This document shows, piece after piece, positions 10,097-18,773 of a DNA stretch of 37,306 nt; within the stretch, counting starts at the first letter, position 1, and each line of letters opens with the position of its first letter. The notes beneath the pieces were generated by a model. That model saw nothing but the letters and a program-made list of their open reading frames with translations, ran no database searches and was not told where the DNA came from. The position numbers and the translations under genes were made by a program. Source of the DNA: Prevotellaceae bacterium UBA1391 (GTDB lineage Bacteria > Bacteroidota > Bacteroidia > Bacteroidales > Bacteroidaceae). The stretch is taken from the NCBI GenBank assembly GCA_002305265.1, contig DBQP01000015.1:1-37306 (forward strand), written 5' to 3'.

Positions 10097-10237
10097 ACTC
10101 GTTTTCCGCGCTGCGCATCCATGCTGTCCTTGCGCCCGCCAAGCCATCGTCCCTGCGTCCGGCTGTTCCAGTGAGAGGGGCTGACATCATGACATCCGCG
10201 CCAGACAGCAGGCCCGCAGCGCGCCACTCACGCGCCG

Positions 10238-10497
10238 CTCCGATGCGCCACCCACGATTCTGAACCGTCCAGCCAGCTGACGTCCGCACCGACCCTGCGC
10301 TCCGTCTGCGTCACCTTGGCACCGCTCAGATGCGCCGCCCCCGATCCTAAGCCGTCCTGCCGGCCGACGTCCGCACCGACCCTGCGCTCCGTCTGCGTCA
10401 CCTTGGCACCATACCGCTGCGCCGCCCCCGATCCTAAGCCGTCCTGCCGGCCGACGTCCGCGCTGATTCTGCGCTCCGTCTGCGGCGATTCCGCGTA
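10238..10497. repeat. 87-bp tandem repeat, about three copies
   Basis: The sequence CGTCCGCACCGACCCTGCGC and its surroundings recur at 10281, 10368 and (diverged) 10455, exactly 87 bp apart. Copies two and three share long identical blocks; the first and last are partial. The period is a multiple of three, so minus-strand frames show a 29-residue repeat, but these frames lack a plausible start, and the translation is biased. It lies between the trpS terminator and the gdhA promoter, so I treat it as non-coding. Confidence 0.85.
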
Positions 10498-10576
10498 TGT
10501 TGGCCGCATGTGGGAAGGTTCGACGGGGGCTGATGAAAATTAATTGCATGTGAATGCAAGTTTTTTTAGCAAAAAA

Positions 10577-10608
10577 GTTGGAGGGAATGCAGCAAAGCCT
10601 TATATTTG
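10577..10608 (+). promoter_or_regulatory. Promoter of gdhA
   Basis: GTTG (10577-10580), a 20-nt spacer and TATATTTG (10601-10608) match the Bacteroidetes promoter consensus. The AT-rich 5' leader is about 145 nt and contains two small dyads (CTGTTTT/AAAACAG at 10630-10645 and TTGAC/GTCAA near 10676). Confidence 0.75.
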
Positions 10609-10759
10609 CAGTGTAAAAGATTTGACAATCTGTTTTTGAAAACAGCGAAAACATACGCCAAGTAATCCCATTTGTTGACATAAAGTCAAAAAATAAATGC
10701 AAAAGCAGCATCGAAATCTTAAAAACGCTTACACATTAACCTTAAAGCACGTATCTATT

Positions 10760-12097
10760 ATGAAAATTCAGCAAATCATGGACCAGCTGGAGGCCAAGCA
10801 CCCCGGTGAGAACGAGTATCTTCAGGCTGTGAAGGAAGTGCTGATGTCCATCGAGGATATCTACAACCAGCATCCGGAGTTCGAGCGCGCCAAACTGATC
10901 GAGCGCCTCGTGGAACCCGAGCGCGTCATCATTTTCCGCGTGCCATGGATGGACGACAAGGGCGAGGTGCACGTCAACCTCGGCTACCGCGTGCAGTTCA
11001 ACTCCGCCATCGGCCCCTATAAAGGAGGCTTGCGCTTCCACTCCAGCGTCAATCTCAGCATCCTCAAGTTCCTCGGCTTCGAGCAGACATTCAAGAACGC
11101 GCTCACCACGCTCCCCATGGGCGGCGGCAAAGGCGGCTCCGACTTCTCGCCGAGAGGAAAGAGCGATGCCGAGATCATGCGCTTCTGCCAGGCATTCATG
11201 AATGAACTGTACCGCTACATCGGGCCCGAAGTGGACATCCCGGCCGGCGACATCGGCGTCGGCGCGCGTGAGGTGGGCTATCTGTTCGGACAGTACAAGA
11301 AGCTCACGCGCGACTGGAGCGGCGTGCTCACGGGCAAAGGGCTCGAGTTCGGCGGATCGCTCATTCGCCCCGAAGCCACCGGATTCGGCGGCCTCTACTT
11401 CGTCAATCAAATGCTCCAGACGCGCAATATGGCGATTGCGGGCAAGACTGTGGCTGTGAGCGGTTTCGGCAACGTCGCCTGGGGCGCCGTGACGAAGGCC
11501 GTCCAGCTGGGCGCGAAGGTCGTCACCATCTCCGGCCCCGACGGCTACATCTATGATGCCGACGGCGTCAGCGGAGAGAAGATCGACTATCTGCTCGAGC
11601 TCCGTCTGTCGGGCAACGACATTTGCCAGCCCTATGCGGAGCGCTTCCCCGGCGCCGTGTTCGTGGCCGGAAAGAAGCCGTGGGAGGTGAAATGCGATAT
11701 CGCCCTCTGCTGCGCCACGCAGAACGAGCTCGACGGCGACGACGCGCGGATGCTCATCCAGAACGGCGTCAGCTGTGTCGGGGAGATATCCAACATGGGT
11801 TGCACGCCGGAGGCCATCGACGCCTTCATCGACGCCAGGATACTCTATGCGCCGGGCAAAGCCGTCAATGCAGGCGGTGTGGCCACGAGCGGGCTCGAAA
11901 TGAGCCAGAACGCCATGCACCTCTCCTGGACCGCCGACGAAGTGGACGAGAAACTGCATCAGGTCATGCACGCCATCCATGCGCAGTGCGTGAAGTACGG
12001 AACCGAGCCTGACGGCTACATCAACTACGTTAAGGGCGCGAACATCGCGGGCTTCATGAAGGTGGCCAAGGCCATGATGGCACAAGGCATCGTCTGA
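10760..12097 (+). CDS. gdhA: NADP-type glutamate dehydrogenase
   Basis: A 445-residue hexameric-type glutamate dehydrogenase that aminates 2-oxoglutarate to glutamate, the main ammonia-assimilation step in many Bacteroidales. Seen: GPYKGGLRFH (85-94), the catalytic lysine Lys124 in PMGGGKGGSD, GPEVDIPAGDIGVGAREVGYLFG, and a Rossmann motif in VSGFGNVAWGA. Start set at MKIQQIMDQL because the family begins there; an in-frame upstream methionine at 10697 would add 21 unrelated residues. It is monocistronic with its own strong promoter. Cofactor choice is inferred from the family and length, not proven here. Confidence 0.96.
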   Translation: MKIQQIMDQLEAKHPGENEYLQAVKEVLMSIEDIYNQHPEFERAKLIERLVEPERVIIFRVPWMDDKGEVHVNLGYRVQFNSAIGPYKGGLRFHSSVNLSILKFLGFEQTFKNALTTLPMGGGKGGSDFSPRGKSDAEIMRFCQAFMNELYRYIGPEVDIPAGDIGVGAREVGYLFGQYKKLTRDWSGVLTGKGLEFGGSLIRPEATGFGGLYFVNQMLQTRNMAIAGKTVAVSGFGNVAWGAVTKAVQLGAKVVTISGPDGYIYDADGVSGEKIDYLLELRLSGNDICQPYAERFPGAVFVAGKKPWEVKCDIALCCATQNELDGDDARMLIQNGVSCVGEISNMGCTPEAIDAFIDARILYAPGKAVNAGGVATSGLEMSQNAMHLSWTADEVDEKLHQVMHAIHAQCVKYGTEPDGYINYVKGANIAGFMKVAKAMMAQGIV

Positions 12098-12342
12098 GTC
12101 GGCGCGCCGCATGTGCGCTGCGCATCGTCTGCCGCCGCCACAGCAGGAGAAGTCTGCGCGCTTGAGAAAAGCCGCGTGTGAGCCTGTGAAGAAGAAAGAA
12201 TGGCTCTTGTTAACATTTTTTATACTCACTGGGCGTTGCTATTCGGGCTTCTCTGCGTCTTTTGTGTGTAGCTCAGAAGAGGCTACGACGCATCTTCGTG
12301 GTGACGGCACTTTCAATATCTCACTCATAAACCAAGCATTCT

Positions 12343-13293
12343 ATGTTAAAGCACCTCATTCTTGCCGCTTTCTGTTGCTTCGCCACAGCAAGCATGGCAC
12401 AGGAAAACCAAGCGCTCTTCGGCGGACAGCAAGTGGCATCCAGCACCGAGCATTACGCCCAGAAGCTCTCCGACCTCAACTATGCGGGAGACGGACAGGT
12501 CTATCACAACCTCGACGTCTATCTGCCCAAGAACCGCCGCAAGGCCTATCCCGTCGTCATCCACATCTATGGCAGCGCCTGGTATAGCAACAATTCGAAG
12601 GGAATGGCTGACATCAACACCATCTGCGCCTCCCTGCTCGACGCCGGCTATGCCGTCGTGACGCCCAACCACCGTTCCAGCTCCGACGCCAAGTTTCCCG
12701 CACAGCTGCACGACATCAAGGCCGTGGTGCGCTACCTGCGTGCCCATGCCAAAGAGTTGCAGCTCGACACGCGCTTCATCGCCATCTCCGGTTTTTCTTC
12801 CGGAGGCCATCTGGCTTCGCTCATGGGCATGACCAACGGCATTCCGGCCTATAGCCAGGGCGCATTCAACATGGACCTCGAAGGCACCGTCGGGGGCAAC
12901 ACGGAGCAGAGCTCGAAAGTCGACGCCGTTGTTTCGTGGAGCGGTCCCATCGACTTGCTCAACATGGATTGCGCCGGTGCGCGCAACATGCCCAACACGC
13001 CGGAAGAGGCCGTGGTGGGCCTGCCGGTCAAGGGCAACGAAGACGCGTATCGCCTGCTGAGCGCCACGACCTATGCCAACCGCCGTTCTGCACCCGTCAT
13101 CATTTTCCACGGAACAGCCGACAACGTCGTCCCGTTCTGCCAGAGCGCCATCTTCGACGATGTGCTGACGCAGCGCGGCGTCGAGCACGAGTACGTTCCG
13201 GTGGAGGGAGGCGGCCACGGTTTCAACATGTACACGCCTGAGAACCTTTCCCGCATGATATGCTTCATCCAGCGGCATAACAAGATCAAATAA
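12343..13293 (+). CDS. Secreted alpha/beta-hydrolase, esterase-like
   Basis: A 316-residue protein with a signal peptide (about 1-20, ending SMAQ) and an alpha/beta-hydrolase fold. The triad is probably Ser152 (GFSSG, 150-154), Asp260 (HGTAD) and His292 (GGGHGF). The oxyanion-hole segment is IYGSAW (75-80), a variant of the HGGGW block of the BD-FAE/polysaccharide esterase group. This suggests deacylation of plant or host glycans in the periplasm or outside, but peptidase or lipase activity in the same clan cannot be excluded. Gene is alone, about 245 nt after gdhA. No clear promoter match was found immediately upstream. Confidence 0.85.
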   Translation: MLKHLILAAFCCFATASMAQENQALFGGQQVASSTEHYAQKLSDLNYAGDGQVYHNLDVYLPKNRRKAYPVVIHIYGSAWYSNNSKGMADINTICASLLDAGYAVVTPNHRSSSDAKFPAQLHDIKAVVRYLRAHAKELQLDTRFIAISGFSSGGHLASLMGMTNGIPAYSQGAFNMDLEGTVGGNTEQSSKVDAVVSWSGPIDLLNMDCAGARNMPNTPEEAVVGLPVKGNEDAYRLLSATTYANRRSAPVIIFHGTADNVVPFCQSAIFDDVLTQRGVEHEYVPVEGGGHGFNMYTPENLSRMICFIQRHNKIK

Positions 13294-13690
13294 TTCCGTC
13301 TGCACCGCATCATCCTTCAGCGGAAGGTTTCTGAATCTGCCTGCTCGCTGACATCCCGCCGACGCTGCGTCGTCCCTTCTTTCCCGCGACTGAACCATAG
13401 TCGGGCGACCGTACGTTAAGCATAGGCTGGGTGCACCATAAAGAAGTTCCGTTCTTGCCACGACGGTGGCGGTAGGCCGCATCACCTCTTTTGGTTCTTG
13501 CTACGGCAGTGGCAGAAACGCAGACATCAACTTCAACCGGTACCCTGATCATCATCCATCGGGGCACCGGTTTTCTCTTTCCGGCGCAACCTGACATGGG
13601 CTGCGCCAAAGCGTTCGCGGATGGATGCTGCAAGCGCCGCAAGCTTCGTTTGCTCTTCTGCTGCCTGCCCCCAGTTTTCCTTCGAAGTTA
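13294..13690. other. Gene-free stretch after the esterase gene
   Basis: No supported gene. A near-repeat beginning GTTCTTGC occurs at 13451 and 13494 (43 bp apart, roughly 22 similar bases). A hairpin with arms AACCGGT (13535-13541) and ACCGGTT (13566-13572), followed by TTCTCTTT, could be a terminator. Translated frames here look non-coding. Confidence 0.5.
13535..13580 (+). terminator. Possible terminator hairpin
   Basis: AACCGGT and ACCGGTT form a 7-bp stem with further CCC/GGG pairing inside, followed by a T-rich tract. It is about 240 nt past the esterase stop, so it may end that transcript or belong to an unrecognised short RNA. Confidence 0.45.
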
Positions 13691-13778
13691 CGACTGCGTT
13701 CGTTTTCATTTTCGACTGCGTTCGTTTTCATTTTCGACTGCGTTCGTTTCCATTTTCGACTGCGTTCGTTTTTCGCTG
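13691..13778. repeat. 22-bp tandem array A4 (GCGTTCG units only)
   Basis: Four units start at 13691, 13713, 13735 and 13757, all with the identical core CGACTGCGTTCGTTT and a nearly identical spacer (CATTT). This is the most homogeneous array in the window, suggesting recent expansion. It lies about 80 bp upstream of the promoter of the BASS transporter gene. Confidence 0.92.
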
Positions 13779-13860
13779 GGGATGCATGCCGTAGGCGTCT
13801 TCGCAGGCAGCCCGGTGCATTTATTGCGCCGCAGGCATGCGCTCAACCGCTGATTTTGCG

Positions 13861-13868
13861 TAACTTTG
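13861..13868 (+). promoter_or_regulatory. Promoter -7 box of the BASS transporter gene
   Basis: TAACTTTG preceded by TTTTGCG. The same TTTTGnG-TAACTTTGC-like arrangement appears ahead of fetA (35380). The -33 box is not obvious at the usual distance. Confidence 0.55.
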
Positions 13869-13938
13869 CAGTCGGATTCGGTGCGCCGTGCCTGCGGCGC
13901 TGCCGGCATTTTTGTTATCCTCCAATCATTCCCACGCC

Positions 13939-14904
13939 ATGCTACGTTTTCTCAAGGAGTGGACGCTGCCCGTGGCCATCGTCTTTGGCTCGGCTTGCTA
14001 TCTCCTTTTCTCCCATCTGCCCGCGCTCGACGCATTCAGTGCGGGTGCATCCCGTTTCTTCGATATCTTCTTTCCCTTCTGCGTGTTTCTCACGCTGTTC
14101 ACGACCTTTGCGAAGGTCGACTTCCATGCCATGCGCCCTTGCCGGTGGCATTTCTGGCTCATCGTCGCGCAGTTGCTGATTGTGGCGGCCAATGTCGGCA
14201 TCGTGCTGTGGGTGGAAGACAACCCCACGCAGAAACTCATTTGGGAGAGCATGCTCACGTGCGCCATCGGGCCATGTGCCTCTGCCGCCCCGGTCGTGAC
14301 GGCCAAACTGGGCGGCAACGTTTCCTCGATGACCACCTACACGCTCATTTCCTCCCTCCTTTGCGCCGTGACGATTCCGCTCGTCTTCCCGCTGTTGGAG
14401 AAGGAGGCGGACGTCACGTTCATCTCCGCCTCGCTGGCCATCCTGCAGAAGCTCTGTGTGGTGCTCCTGCTGCCGCTCCTGTTGGGCTGGTTCGTGCGCC
14501 ATCGGGTGCCGCGGGTCCACCGTTTCATCGTGGCTCACCCCAACCTCGGATTCTACTTCTGGGGCGTCTCGCTGGCCATTACGACCGGCATCACGGTGAA
14601 GAACATCTCACACTCGCAGGCTTCGCCCCTCTTGCTCTTGGGCATCGCACTCATCTCGTTCGCCATCTGCTGGGTGCACTTCGGCCTGGGCCGATTCATC
14701 GGAGGCATCTTCCAAGAGCGCATCAATGCCGGACAGGGCATGTTCCAGAAGAACACGGCCATGGCTATCTGGGTGGCCTACATGTATCTGAACCCCATCG
14801 CCTCCATCGGCGCGGGATGCTATGTGCTCTGGCAGAACATCATCAACAGCTATGAGATCTGGGAGCACGGGCGGCAGAAAAAGCAGGCCGCTCTTGGGCG
14901 TTAG
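13939..14904 (+). CDS. Bile acid:sodium symporter (BASS)-like transporter
   Basis: A 321-residue polytopic membrane protein with about eight to ten hydrophobic segments (for example residues 10-30, 38-55, 70-88, 130-150, 165-185, 195-212, 232-250). The CAIGPCASAAPVVTAKLGG segment and the overall hydrophobic pattern resemble the BASS/arsenite-transporter superfamily fold. Substrate unknown; members move bile acids, pantoate, pyruvate or other organic anions with sodium. Start placed at MLRFLKEW (13939); an in-frame upstream ATG at 13888 would add residues without family-like character and lies near the predicted transcription start. Ends 58 nt before the GH2 gene, which has its own promoter. 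Confidence 0.8.
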   Translation: MLRFLKEWTLPVAIVFGSACYLLFSHLPALDAFSAGASRFFDIFFPFCVFLTLFTTFAKVDFHAMRPCRWHFWLIVAQLLIVAANVGIVLWVEDNPTQKLIWESMLTCAIGPCASAAPVVTAKLGGNVSSMTTYTLISSLLCAVTIPLVFPLLEKEADVTFISASLAILQKLCVVLLLPLLLGWFVRHRVPRVHRFIVAHPNLGFYFWGVSLAITTGITVKNISHSQASPLLLLGIALISFAICWVHFGLGRFIGGIFQERINAGQGMFQKNTAMAIWVAYMYLNPIASIGAGCYVLWQNIINSYEIWEHGRQKKQAALGR

Positions 14905-14924
14905 GCGTCAAATTCCTATCTTTG
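14893..14924 (+). promoter_or_regulatory. Promoter of the GH2 gene
   Basis: CTTG (14893-14896), 20-nt spacer and TATCTTTG (14917-14924); GH2 start codon 37 nt further. The -33 box overlaps the end of the BASS gene. Confidence 0.65.
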
Positions 14925-14961
14925 CCGACGTAACATTTTCATCTATACATCATCTACCATC

Positions 14962-17391
14962 ATGAAACACTCCACCTTCCTGCGTCAGCTTTTCGTCCTT
15001 CTCTTCTGCATCTGCGCCGGCAGTGCGGTCGCACAGCAGCGCCGCCTGCTCTTCGACGAGGACTGGCGCTTCTGTCTTGGCGATCCCGAAGGGGCTGGAC
15101 AGGCATCCTACGACGATTCTTCTTGGCGCACGCTCGATTTACCGCATGACTGGAGCGTGGAGTCGGACTTTCAGGCCGATGCGCCTGCAGGCAACGACGG
15201 GGGCTACTTGCCCACCGGCATCGGCTGGTATCGCAAGACATTTCGCATCGGCGAGCTGAAGGGCCGACGCTACGAACTCTACTTCGAGGGCGTGTATGAG
15301 CGTTCCGACGTCTACGTCAACGGCCATCGGGCGGGCGGACGACCCTACGGCTACTCCTCTTTCCGTGTCGACATCACGCCCTACCTCCACAAAGGCAAGG
15401 GCAATGTCGTGGCCGTTCGGGCCGACAACTCGCAGCAGAAGAACTGCCGCTGGTACAGCGGTTCCGGCATCTATCGCCACGTCTGGCTCTACAACTTGCC
15501 TGAGACGCACCTCAAGCCGTGGGGCATCTTTGCCCGCAGCGAGCGCATGCAAGACCGCAGCTACCGCATCCGCGTGGAGACGGAAGTGGCGAACGCCGAG
15601 GCCGCGGGCGGCAATGTCACGCTGCGGCATACGCTCTACGACGGCGACCGACGCGTGAGCCAGTCCTCTGGAGCTGCCTCTGCCGAGCATCTGCTGCGCG
15701 TGGCGCTGCCGCGCTTGTGGTCGCCGGAGAGTCCGCATCTCTACCGGATTCACACCGAACTCTTCCTCGATGGAAAGAAAGTGGACGAGACGTACACCAC
15801 CACCGCGCTGCGCACCTTCAGCTATAGTGCCGCCGACGGCATGCGCCTGAACGGCCGCCGCATCATTCTCAACGGCGGCTGCGTGCACCACGACAACGGT
15901 GTGCTCGGCGCCGCCGCGTTCGACGATGCCGAGGCGCGCAAGGTACGACTTCTGAAGGAAGCCGGATTCAACGCCGTGCGCACGTCGCACAATCCTCCGT
16001 CCGAGGCCTTTCTGGATGAATGTGACCGCCAGGGATTGCTCGTCATCGACGAGGCTTTCGACGGCTGGTATGCGTCGAAGAATGCGCATGACTACCACGA
16101 GCTGATCGGCGAGTGGTGGCAGGAGGACATCCGGTCGATGGTGCTGCGCGACCGCAACCATCCTTCCGTCTTCTGCTGGAGCATCGGCAATGAGGTGATC
16201 GAGCGCAAGGAAGCCCGGGCTGTCGCCACGGCACATCAGCTGGCAGGCCTCGTGCGCCAGCTCGACCCGTCGCGTCCCGTCACCTCGGCCATCACGACAT
16301 GGGATGCGACGTGGGCGGAATGGGCCGACAAGCTGGGCGCGGAGCACGACATCATGGGCTACAACTATCAGATACACCGCGCGGCCAGCGATCACGAGCG
16401 GGTGCCCGGACGCGTCATCATGCAGACGGAGTCGTATCCGCGTGAGGCATTCCGCAATGCCAGCTTGGTGCGTGAGAACAACTACATCATCGGCGATTTC
16501 GTCTGGACGGCCCTCGACTATCTGGGCGAGTCGGGCATCGGTCGCTTCTTCTACGAGGGCGAGACGCCGGGCGAGCACTACGAACGCAACCAATTTCCGT
16601 GGCATGGCGCCTACTGCGGCGACATCGACCTGACGGGCTGGCGCAAGCCCATCTCGCACTACCGCGACATGCTCTACCGCGAGGACTTCAATTCGGAGGC
16701 CGAGAATCTCTACATGGCCGTGCGCGAGCCGAACGGCTATCGTGGCAAAGTGAAGGAAACGATGTGGAGCGTCTGGCCCACGTGGGAGTCGTGGACGTGG
16801 CCCGGCCATGAGGGAAAGCCCATCGAGGTGGAAATCTACAGCCTTTACCCCTCTGTCAGCCTCTACCTCAACGGCAAGCTCGTGGCAACGGGCGCGACGG
16901 GTTACGGGCAGGAACACAAGGCGGTGCTGCGGATTCCGTATGAGCCCGGCACGCTCTGTGTGAAGGCCCTCGACCAGAGCGGACAGCCTGTCGACAGCTG
17001 CGTGCTGGAGACGGCGGGCGCTCCGGCGGCGCTCCGCTTGACGGCTGACCGCACCGGCATGCCGGCCGACGGGCAGGCGCTGACCTTCGTGACGGTGGAA
17101 ATCGTGGACGCACAGGGCCGCTTGTGCCCCGAAGCGGCGCTTCCGCTGCGCTTTTCGGCTGAAGGACCAGCGCGCCTGATTGCGACGGGCTCTGCCGACC
17201 TGAAGGACAGGGCTGCCTATGTGCGGCCAGAGCGGACGAGCTGGAAAGGCCGTGCCATTGCCGTGCTTCGTGCCTCCCAGCGTGCGGGCGCAACGGTGCT
17301 GCGCGTCGAGGCCGACGGGTTGCCGGCGGCATCCGTCACGATTGGCGATGCGCGCAATGAGGCTTCCGCCTCCGCGGCTTGGCGCAAGTAG
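14962..17391 (+). CDS. Secreted glycoside hydrolase family 2 (beta-galactosidase-like)
   Basis: An 809-residue exported enzyme with a signal peptide (about 1-24, SAVAQ). Order: jelly-roll sugar-binding domain (about 26-190, with the LPHDWSVE and GWYRKTF signatures), Ig-like domain, catalytic TIM barrel (about 290-600) and C-terminal Ig-like DUF4982/Big-type domains. The acid/base is Glu411 (WSIGNE) and the nucleophile probably Glu490 (IMQTES); HNPPSEAFLDECDRQGLLVIDEAFDGW is typical of GH2. Likely cleaves beta-galactosides, though beta-glucuronidase or mannosidase-like members share the fold. Probably periplasmic; no lipobox. It ends with a strong hairpin at 17474-17512. Confidence 0.92.
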   Translation: MKHSTFLRQLFVLLFCICAGSAVAQQRRLLFDEDWRFCLGDPEGAGQASYDDSSWRTLDLPHDWSVESDFQADAPAGNDGGYLPTGIGWYRKTFRIGELKGRRYELYFEGVYERSDVYVNGHRAGGRPYGYSSFRVDITPYLHKGKGNVVAVRADNSQQKNCRWYSGSGIYRHVWLYNLPETHLKPWGIFARSERMQDRSYRIRVETEVANAEAAGGNVTLRHTLYDGDRRVSQSSGAASAEHLLRVALPRLWSPESPHLYRIHTELFLDGKKVDETYTTTALRTFSYSAADGMRLNGRRIILNGGCVHHDNGVLGAAAFDDAEARKVRLLKEAGFNAVRTSHNPPSEAFLDECDRQGLLVIDEAFDGWYASKNAHDYHELIGEWWQEDIRSMVLRDRNHPSVFCWSIGNEVIERKEARAVATAHQLAGLVRQLDPSRPVTSAITTWDATWAEWADKLGAEHDIMGYNYQIHRAASDHERVPGRVIMQTESYPREAFRNASLVRENNYIIGDFVWTALDYLGESGIGRFFYEGETPGEHYERNQFPWHGAYCGDIDLTGWRKPISHYRDMLYREDFNSEAENLYMAVREPNGYRGKVKETMWSVWPTWESWTWPGHEGKPIEVEIYSLYPSVSLYLNGKLVATGATGYGQEHKAVLRIPYEPGTLCVKALDQSGQPVDSCVLETAGAPAALRLTADRTGMPADGQALTFVTVEIVDAQGRLCPEAALPLRFSAEGPARLIATGSADLKDRAAYVRPERTSWKGRAIAVLRASQRAGATVLRVEADGLPAASVTIGDARNEASASAAWRK

Positions 17392-17473
17392 GCGGACCAC
17401 TACAGGCCGTCTGCCTGCTGGCGGAACCAACGTCCCGTCTGAAACGTTCCCGCGGGATGGCGGGAAAATGAAG

Positions 17474-17512
17474 ATGCAGCGAACTCACCGCAAGTAGGGG
17501 AGTTCGCTGCAT
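17474..17512 (+). terminator. Terminator hairpin after the GH2 gene
   Basis: A perfect 13-bp inverted repeat (17474-17486 with 17500-17512) with a 13-nt loop, followed by GTTGTTTG. The other side reads CATTTTCCC on the minus strand, so it could work in both directions. Confidence 0.78.
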
Positions 17513-17539
17513 GTTGTTTGACACGTATGCAGAAAAACA

Positions 17540-17605
17540 CGAAGGCCTTCGTGTTTCATTTCGAAGGCCTTCGAAAATGCATACGAACGCCTTCGTCTTT
17601 TATTG
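17540..17605. repeat. 22-bp tandem array A5 (GGCCTT units)
   Basis: Three units start at 17540, 17562 and 17584 with cores CGAAGGCCTTCG, CGAAGGCCTTCG and CGAACGCCTTCG. It lies 27 nt past the GH2 terminator and about 145 nt from the convergent TPR gene stop. Confidence 0.88.
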
Positions 17606-17749
17606 AAAAAACATTCTTGGCGAGCTGGGGCCGCGTGTGCGAAGCAACAGAGGCGCGCAGTGGGAATGCTGACGCCGGCACGGTGCGATCTGGCCGGCAG
17701 CAGTCGCGCGTACGGGCGGTGGCGGACGGCGGACATCGCCTTGTGACGC

Positions 17750-18652
17750 TCACTCGTTGGTGCCGAGCTGATAGGGATTCAGCGCATTGAGCGCGTCGCG
17801 GGCATCTTGCTCCGCGGTGCGCCCGTCGGTTTTGGGTGCGCTCAGCAGCGACGGGTCTTCGGGGTCGGTTCCCAGTTGCTCGACGGCTTCGGCGGTGATG
17901 TGCTCGGCATCGCTCTCTTGCCCGAGCCGGCGATAGAGTCCGCGCAGGTGTGCGTAGGCAGTGGCGAGGAATGGGTTGTGCGCGATGGCTTTGTTGTAGA
18001 AGACGACGGCCGCTTCGGTGTCGTCGGCGCATTCGCGCAGCTGGGCCTTGAGCAACAGCAGGTCCTCGCCGCTGACCCCTTGGTCGAGCAGATGGTCGAC
18101 GTCGGCTTCTGCTGCCGAGCATTGATGGCTGGCCTGGCGGATGGTGGCGCGCAGCTGGTAGGCCTCTTCGTAGTCGGGCTTGGCCTCAATGGCTTGTGTG
18201 GCTTCGGCTTCCGCCTGCTCAAACTGATGCTGGGCCATGTGGAGGCGTGCGAGCAGCAGATGGGGCATGGCAAGGGTGGGGTCGATGGCGAGGGCCCGTC
18301 GGCAGGCTTCGGCCATCGGCTCGTACTGCTCGAGCTGAAAGAGAATCTCTGCGTGCGTGATGGCATGAATCGGACTCGACGGGTTCAGCTCGCCGAGCAG
18401 GGCGTATTGCTCCGCGGCGAGTTCGAGCTGGTCGGACTGCATGTAGGCGTGGGCCAGGTTGATGCGGGCGTCTTCGTCTTCTTGGATGTCGAGCGCGTGG
18501 GTCAGGCAGCGGATGGCGTAGTCGGTCTTGCCGAGCCGGAGCGCCTGCGCACCGTCGTAGGTGAGGACTTCGAAGTTATACGTTTGCTTGTTCTGCTCAT
18601 GTGGTTCGGGGCTGGTCTCTTTACCGCCGAAAAGGGTTTTGAATAAAGACAT
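17750..18652 (-). CDS. Tetratricopeptide repeat protein
   Basis: A 300-residue protein made largely of TPR-like helical pairs (about residues 28-260, with recurring A/L..A...Y..A patterns such as ARINLAHAYMQSDQLELAAEQYALLGELNP). No signal peptide or membrane segment, so cytosolic. A hydrophilic C-terminal tail (about 262-300) follows. TPRs mediate protein contacts; no enzymatic motif is seen. It lies 121 nt after recQ in the same direction and may be the last gene of a recJ-recQ-TPR transcription unit. Specific role unknown. Confidence 0.85.
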   Translation of the reverse strand: MSLFKTLFGGKETSPEPHEQNKQTYNFEVLTYDGAQALRLGKTDYAIRCLTHALDIQEDEDARINLAHAYMQSDQLELAAEQYALLGELNPSSPIHAITHAEILFQLEQYEPMAEACRRALAIDPTLAMPHLLLARLHMAQHQFEQAEAEATQAIEAKPDYEEAYQLRATIRQASHQCSAAEADVDHLLDQGVSGEDLLLLKAQLRECADDTEAAVVFYNKAIAHNPFLATAYAHLRGLYRRLGQESDAEHITAEAVEQLGTDPEDPSLLSAPKTDGRTAEQDARDALNALNPYQLGTNE

Positions 18653-18773
18653 GGCGTATAGGTTTTGGTGTGTGTCTGAGGTGATGCTGCGCCTGGCGGC
18701 TGCGACCGACGCTGCGGGAGAATAGGAATCAGGGACTTGCGGGATGGAGGCACTGCGCCGCGGCCGCGGCTGC

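Noticed and set aside
10187..10711. Minus-strand gene encoding a 29-residue repeat protein
   Set aside because: The frame crosses the gdhA promoter, has an arginine/glycine-biased translation, and its repeats follow from a non-coding 87-bp DNA repeat.
13491..13580. Thr/Ile-rich frame (TQTSTSTGTLIII) followed by a hairpin, resembling a threonine-operon leader
   Set aside because: There is no ATG start, the frame runs on past the hairpin, and no threonine or isoleucine biosynthesis gene follows. Probably chance.
17518..17605. Perfect GGCCTT palindromes as simple transcription terminators
   Set aside because: The 12-bp palindromes have no loop and no T-run, and a proper terminator lies just upstream at 17474-17512.
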